A stretch of DNA of 10,225 bases from Caulobacteraceae bacterium (GTDB lineage Bacteria; Pseudomonadota; Alphaproteobacteria; Caulobacterales; Caulobacteraceae). The stretch covers positions 1 to 10,225 of the forward strand of contig JASLDZ010000050.1 in assembly GCA_030151985.1 (NCBI GenBank). Direction: 5' to 3'. Positions 5,207 through 10,225 of the stretch are shown here, one piece after another (position 1 is the first letter of the stretch; every line of letters starts with the position of its first letter). The position numbers and the translations under genes are program-made. The notes under the pieces are model-generated. The model had not been told where the DNA came from. It made no database searches and saw only the letters and a program-made list of their open reading frames with translations.

Positions 5207-6355
5207 ATGGATTTCAGCTTCAGCGACGAACAGACGATGTTGCGCGACACGCTCGCCCGGTTCGTCGCAGACCGCTACGACTTCGACACCCGCCGCAAGA
5301 TCGTCGCGTCGGACGCGGGCTGGCGACCCGACTACTGGAAGGCCTTCGCCGAGGAGCTGGGCATCCTGGGCGCCGCCTTCCCGGAAGAGCTGGGCGGCCT
5401 CGGCGGCGGCGCGGTCGACACCATGATCGTCATGGAGGAGCTGGGCAAAGGCCTGGTGGTGGAGCCCTACCTTGGCACGGTCGTATTGGGCGGGGGTCTG
5501 CTCAAGCACGCCGGCGGCGACTTGGCCGAAGCGCTGATCCCGCAGATCGTCGACGGTTCGCTGATCGGCGCCTTCGCCTACGCCGAGCCGACCGGCCGCT
5601 ACGACCTGGCGGACCTCACCACCACCGCGCGCAAGGCAGGCGACGGCTGGACGATCGACGGGCGCAAGGCCGTGGTGGTGGGCGCACCTTGGGCGACGCA
5701 CCTGTTCGTGACGGCGCGCACCGCGGGCGGCCGGCCCGACCGCTCGGGCGTCTCCGTCTTCCTGGTCGAGGCGAACGCCAAGGGGATCGCCCGTCGCGAC
5801 TACCCCACCGTCGACGGCCGCCGCGCCAGCGAGATCGCCTTCGAGTCCACGCCCGCCGCCCTGATCGGCGAGGCCGACGCCGGCCTGCCGCTGGTGGAGC
5901 GCGTGGTGGACGAGGCGATCGCCGCCGTCTCCGCCGAGGCGGTCGGCTGCATGCGCAAGCTGCACGCCGGCACGCTCGACTACGCCCGCCAGCGCAAGCA
6001 GTTCGGCCGCGCGATCGCCGACTTCCAGGTGCTGCAGCACAGGATGGTCGACATGTTCATGGCGCTGGAGCAGTCGGTCTCCATGACCTACATGGCCACG
6101 CTGAAGCTGGACGAGCCGGACGCCGAACGCGCCAAGGCCGCCAGCGCCGCCAAGGTGCAGATCGCCAAGGCCTGCCGCTTCGTCGGCCAGGGCGCGGTGC
6201 AGATCCACGGCGGCATGGGCATGACCGACGAGCTCGACATCGGCCACTACTTCAAGCGCGCCACGGTGATCGAAGGCCTTTTCGGCGACCTCGACCACCA
6301 CCTGCGCCGCTACGAGGCGTTGACGCTGGACGACGCGGCGCCGATGGCGGCCTGA
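5207..6355 (+). CDS. Acyl-CoA dehydrogenase, pimeloyl-CoA dehydrogenase small-subunit (PimD) type
   Basis: This is an FAD-dependent enzyme that makes the trans-2-enoyl-CoA from an acyl-CoA and passes electrons to ETF, the first step of beta-oxidation. The 382-residue product has family-normal length. It opens with MDFSFSDEQTMLRDTLARF (alpha-helical N-domain). It then shows EELGGLGGGAVDTMIVMEELGK, AYAEPTGRYDL and GDGWTIDGRKAVVVGA (central beta domain), and a C-terminal helical domain with RKQFGRAI (263-270) and QIHGGMGMT (332-340). E356 in VIEG aligns by eye with the catalytic Glu of the YEG motif in short-chain enzymes. Overall wording, including GHYFKRATVIEGLFGD, resembles PimD, which in Rhodopseudomonas acts on dicarboxylic acyl-CoAs with a large subunit PimC. 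No large subunit is next door, so the substrate is uncertain. ATG 5207 is chosen over upstream in-frame starts because family proteins begin MDF.. and GAGG sits six bases upstream. Confidence 0.9.
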   Translation: MDFSFSDEQTMLRDTLARFVADRYDFDTRRKIVASDAGWRPDYWKAFAEELGILGAAFPEELGGLGGGAVDTMIVMEELGKGLVVEPYLGTVVLGGGLLKHAGGDLAEALIPQIVDGSLIGAFAYAEPTGRYDLADLTTTARKAGDGWTIDGRKAVVVGAPWATHLFVTARTAGGRPDRSGVSVFLVEANAKGIARRDYPTVDGRRASEIAFESTPAALIGEADAGLPLVERVVDEAIAAVSAEAVGCMRKLHAGTLDYARQRKQFGRAIADFQVLQHRMVDMFMALEQSVSMTYMATLKLDEPDAERAKAASAAKVQIAKACRFVGQGAVQIHGGMGMTDELDIGHYFKRATVIEGLFGDLDHHLRRYEALTLDDAAPMAA

Positions 6356-6386
6356 CGGACGCCTCCCGCCTGGGCGTCAGGCCGCC
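6346..6386. terminator. Symmetric hairpin carrying both stop codons of two convergent genes
   Basis: GGCGGCCTGACG (6346-6357) and CGTCAGGCCGCC (6375-6386) are perfect 12-bp inverted copies with a 17-base loop. Each arm includes the last two Ala codons and the TGA of one gene: the acyl-CoA dehydrogenase (6353-6355) and the TPR/GT9 gene (6379-6377). It can fold in either transcript and probably serves as a bidirectional terminator or 3'-end stabiliser, though neither side has a T-run. GACGCC (6358-6363) and GGCGTC (6373-6378) offer a competing inner stem. Confidence 0.65.
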
Positions 6387-7729
6387 TCGCGCGCCCTCTC
6401 TGCGAGGGCGGCGGCGAGCGCTTCGATCGGAGCCTCCCAGGCGTTCAGCTCGGGTTGGCGGAATTGACGCACGGTCGCGTACCACGACGGCCCCACCTCC
6501 GGCGGGGGCCAGCGCCAGCACGAGTCGAAGCGGCTGAGGAGCCACAGCTCGACGCCCAGGCTCCCTGCCAGATGAGCGGCGGCGGTGTCGACGGACACGA
6601 CCAGATCCAGCTCCTGCATGAGGGCGGCGCTGTCTGCGAAGTCCTCGATCTCCGCCGTCCAGTCATGCATCCGGCCGGCGAACGGCGCCTCGCGAGCCGG
6701 ATCGCGGCGATCCATCTGCAGACAGACGAGTTCAACTCCCGGCACGTCGAGTAAGAGCCGAAGGCGGTCGAGGGTCAGGGATCGTCGGCGGTCCACGGCT
6801 TCCACCAACACCTCTCCCGGCCGCGAGCCGCCCGCCCAGACAAGCCCGACCTTGAGCCCCCTTAGCGACGCCATGCGAGTTCGCCATTTCGCCCCGAGGG
6901 TCGTCGGCGGCCGCAGGTACGGCGGGGCCGCGCGCAGATCGCTCCCGAGGCGCTCGGGCAGCGACAGCAGCGGAACGCCGGCGTCCGCGCGGGCGGGCTC
7001 ACCGTCCAGGACGCGGACGGTCGGAAAGCTCGACGCCAGAAGACGCCGCAGCGGACGGGGCGCATCCAGTTGCACCGCGATCGCGTCCGGCAGGGCGGCG
7101 AGCCAGCGGGCGAACAGCAACGTATCGCCCAGGCCTTGCTCGGCGTACACCCGAAGTGTCAGCCCCGACCGCGCCTCAACTCGCCAGCGAGGTCCGGACC
7201 AGGCGGGCGGCGGCGTCAGACGCTCCCGCCACGCGAACTCCCGCCAGCCCTCCTCCAGGGCGCCTTCCGCCAGGAGGTTGAGGCTGAAGTTGTAGTGCAG
7301 TCCGGGATCGGCGGGCGACCGCGCGAGCGCCTCGCGAAACAGCGGCGTCGCTTCGGAGGGACGCCACAGCTGGCGAAGGATGTTGGCGAGGTTGCCCACG
7401 GCCTGGGGCGGCGGGGCGGGGCAGCCGAGCGCCTGACGACCCGCGGCCTCGGCGTCCCGCAGGCGCCCGTCGAACTCCAGGGCCAACGCCAGGTTCGTCC
7501 ACAGGTCGCCTCGGTCGGGCGCCGCGGCGACGAGCCCTTCCAGTATCGCCACGGCCTGCGCGGCATGGCCCGTCTGGTAGGCGATCACGGCCAGCATCTG
7601 CCGCGCATCGATGTGGCCGGGCTCGCGGGCGAGGAGCTGACGGTACGCCCGCTCCGCTCGGTCGAGCCTCCCGGCGCCATGCTCGGCCAAGCCCGCGCGG
7701 AACAGCGGATCGGTGCTCAGCTCTTGCAC
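6377..7729 (-). CDS. TPR protein with glycosyltransferase family 9-like C-terminal domain
   Basis: The 450-residue protein has two parts. Residues ~8-170 are about four tetratricopeptide repeats, starting GLAEHGAGRLDRAERAYRQL and closing with EEGWREFAWRERL, the usual junction of TPR-glycosyltransferase proteins. Residues ~188-445 resemble the heptosyltransferase-like GT9 fold: YAEQGLGDTLLFARWL (195-210), LSLPERLG (255-262), VGLVWAGG (294-301), DFADSAALMQELDLVVSVDTAAAHLAG (363-389; the VDT..AHLAG nucleotide-sugar site) and DSCWRW..SWYATVRQFRQ (402-424). It probably transfers a sugar to a protein or envelope target recognised by the TPRs; donor and acceptor cannot be read from sequence. It is cytosolic, with no signal or membrane segment. 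The start is GTG at 7729, just before the first TPR helix; no in-frame ATG lies upstream and the ribosome binding site is weak, so the start is uncertain. It sits downstream of the TonB receptor terminator and is convergent with the acyl-CoA dehydrogenase. Confidence 0.87.
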   Translation of the reverse strand: MQELSTDPLFRAGLAEHGAGRLDRAERAYRQLLAREPGHIDARQMLAVIAYQTGHAAQAVAILEGLVAAAPDRGDLWTNLALALEFDGRLRDAEAAGRQALGCPAPPPQAVGNLANILRQLWRPSEATPLFREALARSPADPGLHYNFSLNLLAEGALEEGWREFAWRERLTPPPAWSGPRWRVEARSGLTLRVYAEQGLGDTLLFARWLAALPDAIAVQLDAPRPLRRLLASSFPTVRVLDGEPARADAGVPLLSLPERLGSDLRAAPPYLRPPTTLGAKWRTRMASLRGLKVGLVWAGGSRPGEVLVEAVDRRRSLTLDRLRLLLDVPGVELVCLQMDRRDPAREAPFAGRMHDWTAEIEDFADSAALMQELDLVVSVDTAAAHLAGSLGVELWLLSRFDSCWRWPPPEVGPSWYATVRQFRQPELNAWEAPIEALAAALAERAREAA

Positions 7730-7784
7730 GTCTGAAGTTCTCTCGCGGCGAACGGCGTCCGGCGCCGGTCGCCAGATACGAGAA

Positions 7785-7812
7785 AGGGGAGCGGACGCAA
7801 GTCCGCTCCCCT
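7785..7812 (-). terminator. Rho-independent terminator of the TonB-dependent receptor gene
   Basis: AGGGGAGCGGAC (7785-7796) and GTCCGCTCCCCT (7801-7812) form a perfect 12-bp stem with a four-base loop. On the minus strand it begins 23 bases after the receptor's TAA (7838-7836) and is followed by TTTCTCG, a short T-tract. It should separate receptor transcription from the TPR/GT9 gene, whose start lies 55 bases further on. That gene then needs its own promoter or read-through. Confidence 0.82.
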
Positions 7813-7835
7813 CGATCGCTGGTCTGACGCGACGT

Positions 7836-10225
7836 TTAGAACGTCAGGTCGAACCCGAACCGCACGTAGCGCGGCGTCTGATAGTAGACCGGCAGCCGGT
7901 ACGAGCCGGAGGCGGAGGTCGCCCCCGAGTTGCCAGTTTCCGAGTTCTGGATGACCTGCTGAGCATTGAACAGGTTGAACGCATCGGCGCGCAGGACGAG
8001 ATTGCCCGGCATGTACTTGCTGAACTTCGGCACCGTGTAACGCACCGACATGTCGAACTGGTAGAACCAGTCGCCCGTGAAGACGTCGCCACGCGGAGTC
8101 GGGATGCTGTAGCCGAGGTTCGGCTGGAAGCAGTAACGCGACGAGCTTTGATAGGCCGCGGCGGTCTGGTCCACGCCGCCATAGCCGCCCGCGTTGGTCG
8201 GGTTGGGATAGTACCCGAAGCAGCCGTAGTGGCGGGGCGAGGTGATCTGCGTGTCGGCGCCGATCAGCAGGCCCGGCAGCACCTGGTAGGAGCCGTAGAG
8301 CTTGATCTGGTGGGCGCGATGGTTCGGCAGCAAGCCATAGTCGTAGTCCTCGAGGCCGGGATAGTCGAAGGCCTGCGTCGAGCCGGCGTCGGTTTGCGCG
8401 TTGTTGCCGGCGTCCGACTTCACCGTGCCTTCGTAGTTCCCGATCGACTTCGACAGGGTGTAGGAGCCGGCGAGGCTCCACTTGCCGTCGAAGGCGCGAT
8501 CGAAGGACAGCTCCAGCGCGTAGTACTCACGCTTCGCGTCGGGGAAGCCGAGATCTTCCTTGCTGAGGTTGAAGGTCTGACCCGCGAGCGGCGACAGGGC
8601 GCCGGTCGTGGGGCTCGCGGCGTCGCGGCGAACCGTGACCGTCGCCGCCTGCCCGACGTTGATCAGGGCATAGTCGGGGTTGGCCCCGATGACGGCGCTG
8701 ATCTCGTCCGGGCCAAGCGAGCAGCCGGCGTGCGTGCCGCCGGTCCGCTTGCAGTAGTTGATGATCGCCTGGTCGAGGTTGTCGATGTCCTCGACCGCGT
8801 CGCCGAGGACGCGATAGGTCACCGTCGCGCCGACCGTCAGCAGCGAGCTCAGTTTCTTCTGGTAGCCGACGATCACCTCGTCTTCGTGCGTCGGCTTCAG
8901 GCCCTGGGCCGCCTTCGTCGCCGCCGGCTCCTGCAGGCCCGGTCCATAGACCAGCTGACAGGCGGCCGCCCCCGGCACGCCGAAACCGGGCGGGCAGATG
9001 GTGTCGGAGCTGTTGTTGGACGTGAAGGCCGGGTTGCTCGTCGCCGTGATCGGCGGCCCGATCACCGTCGGGATGCCCGTCGGACCGATGTAAGGCTGGT
9101 AGCTCACCCCGCCGTTGGGCACAGAGAAGAACTCATAGCCGCCGAAGTCCGCGCCGCGGAAGGACAGGTTCGAGGCGGGTGGGATGAAGTAGCGGCCGAA
9201 CGAAGCTGTGATCTTATCGGTCTTGTTGCCGAAGGGATCGTAGCTGAGAGCTACGCGCGGCCCCCAGTTGTCCTTCAAATCCAGGACGCGGTCGCCGATC
9301 AGGTTGTTGAGCTGGAAGATGTCGTCACGCAGGCCAATCTGGACATTGAATTGACGCGTCACGTCCCAGGAGTCCTGGATGTAGAAGGACTCGTTCGTTC
9401 CGCGAACGGACGAGCCGCCACCGCCGAGATTCTCGTAGAGTTCGGCCAGGTACTCTTGGTTGGGATCGGTGAAGCCGTTCGCCGCCGCGTCGTCCGCGCC
9501 TTGCGCCTTGTAGTACTGGTAGCGCACGCCGCCGGTCAGGAACAGCGTGTGGCTCAGGCGCGTGTCCTCGTTGTCGTAGCCGCCGCGGATATGGTGCTTA
9601 CCGAGGAAGTTGACGTAGAGGTCGCCGTCGATGCGGTAGAAGGTCCGCTCCGTGTTGTCGATCGAGGTGGACGCGTTCGACGACGGCGTGATCGACCCGG
9701 CATACTGCACGGCCGTGCCGGTCCGGACATCTTGGACGAACGGGATCTGGCCGCTGCCCGGCAGGGTGTAGTTGCGGTCATGGCTCTTGCCGTAGGCGCC
9801 GGACAGTGTGAACCAGTCGGTGAAGGTGCCCGTGTACTTGGCGACCCAGTTGTTGCCGCCGTTCTTGTAGACCGTCGAGCCGACGAAGCCGCCGTCGATC
9901 CCTTGCTCGTCGGTGCCGTTGACGAACGCCTGAGGCGTCTGAACCTTGCCCGTCAGGGGGTTGGTCGGGAACGTCACCAGATCGTTGCAGAAGAGGAAGC
10001 GGCAGGCGCCGGACCGCTGCTGGGCGGCCAAGGCTGCGTTGCCGGTGTAGGCGGGGTTCTGAAGGAGCCCGAAGGTGTTGCGATACCTCGTGTCCGACGT
10101 GTTGAAGTCGGTGAACTCGATGTGCTGGCGCGAGGTGATGTAGGCGTCGATCTTGTAACCGTAGAACGGGCTGGTGGTCTTCTGTGTGAAGGCCGAGCGA
10201 CCGGTGTTGCTGGCGCCGGCGGCGC
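7836..10225 (-). CDS. TonB-dependent outer-membrane receptor (Oar-like), N-terminus outside the window
   Basis: This is the C-terminal ~796 residues of an outer-membrane receptor that imports a large substrate using TonB/ExbBD energy. The frame is open to the window edge, so the TTG at 10031 is internal. Signal peptide, TonB box and plug lie beyond the edge. The visible part is beta-barrel: aromatic-rich alternating strands such as NWVAKYTGTFTDWFTLSGAYG, then SFYIQDSWDVTRQFNVQIGLR..D, DNWGPRVALSYDPFG and ITASFGRYFIPPASN. The last strand is YVRFGFDLTF, ending in the C-terminal Phe that directs BAM insertion. The QDSW..GLR and DNWGPR..YDPFG wording is typical of Oar-like/CarboxypepD-regulatory receptors common in Caulobacterales and Xanthomonadales. 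The substrate is unknown. Eight cysteines fall into four close sequence pairs, probably loop disulfides. A clear terminator follows the stop. Confidence 0.93.
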   Translation of the reverse strand, partial: AAGASNTGRSAFTQKTTSPFYGYKIDAYITSRQHIEFTDFNTSDTRYRNTFGLLQNPAYTGNAALAAQQRSGACRFLFCNDLVTFPTNPLTGKVQTPQAFVNGTDEQGIDGGFVGSTVYKNGGNNWVAKYTGTFTDWFTLSGAYGKSHDRNYTLPGSGQIPFVQDVRTGTAVQYAGSITPSSNASTSIDNTERTFYRIDGDLYVNFLGKHHIRGGYDNEDTRLSHTLFLTGGVRYQYYKAQGADDAAANGFTDPNQEYLAELYENLGGGGSSVRGTNESFYIQDSWDVTRQFNVQIGLRDDIFQLNNLIGDRVLDLKDNWGPRVALSYDPFGNKTDKITASFGRYFIPPASNLSFRGADFGGYEFFSVPNGGVSYQPYIGPTGIPTVIGPPITATSNPAFTSNNSSDTICPPGFGVPGAAACQLVYGPGLQEPAATKAAQGLKPTHEDEVIVGYQKKLSSLLTVGATVTYRVLGDAVEDIDNLDQAIINYCKRTGGTHAGCSLGPDEISAVIGANPDYALINVGQAATVTVRRDAASPTTGALSPLAGQTFNLSKEDLGFPDAKREYYALELSFDRAFDGKWSLAGSYTLSKSIGNYEGTVKSDAGNNAQTDAGSTQAFDYPGLEDYDYGLLPNHRAHQIKLYGSYQVLPGLLIGADTQITSPRHYGCFGYYPNPTNAGGYGGVDQTAAAYQSSSRYCFQPNLGYSIPTPRGDVFTGDWFYQFDMSVRYTVPKFSKYMPGNLVLRADAFNLFNAQQVIQNSETGNSGATSASGSYRLPVYYQTPRYVRFGFDLTF

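Noticed and set aside
5159..6301. A 380-codon minus-strand frame opposite the acyl-CoA dehydrogenase
   Set aside because: His/Ala/Gly-rich shadow of a strongly conserved enzyme on the plus strand.

Overview
The window is GC-rich, close to 70% by eye, with strong G/C third positions on both strands. It looks like chromosomal DNA of an alphaproteobacterium, most likely Caulobacterales (Caulobacter/Phenylobacterium/Brevundimonas type). That placement is an inference from the L25-Pth gene pair, the Oar-like TonB receptor ending in ..RFGFDLTF, the PimD-like acyl-CoA dehydrogenase and base composition; no marker gene proves it.

Layout. (1) 2-1981, plus strand: the 3' end of the gene for ribosomal protein L25 with a long Ala-rich tail, two hairpins, then peptidyl-tRNA hydrolase (pth) and a GNAT acetyltransferase joined by an ATGA overlap. 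The acetyltransferase frame runs 191 bases into the convergent gene. (2) 1791-4958, minus strand: a repetitive, very low-complexity lipoprotein followed by a two-partner-secretion transporter (TpsB: POTRA domains plus beta-barrel). No classical TpsA is present, so the lipoprotein is the obvious candidate partner or cargo. (3) 4959-5206: an intergenic region divergent between two genes, with a strong ribosome binding site for the lipoprotein and an operator-like palindrome near the acyl-CoA dehydrogenase. (4) 5207-6355, plus strand: acyl-CoA dehydrogenase resembling the pimeloyl-CoA dehydrogenase small subunit. (5) 6377-7729, minus strand: a TPR protein with a glycosyltransferase-9-like C-terminal domain, convergent with (4) and sharing with it one hairpin that contains both stop codons. 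(6) 7836 to the window end, minus strand: the C-terminal ~796 residues of a TonB-dependent receptor with a clear terminator hairpin.

The most unusual point is the junction in region 2. The lipoprotein and TpsB lie in the same reading frame, separated by one TAG and 23 open codons. The second ORF lacks a visible signal peptide and a convincing ribosome binding site, and a perfect 11-bp hairpin sits 11 bases after the TAG. This could be an ordinary two-gene operon with a badly placed start, a gene split by an amber codon, or a readthrough-expressed passenger-transporter fusion. The sequence alone cannot decide between these.

The rest is conventional: translation housekeeping (L25, Pth), fatty or dicarboxylic acyl-CoA oxidation, and cell-envelope functions (secretion, surface lipoprotein, TonB-dependent uptake, possible glycosylation).
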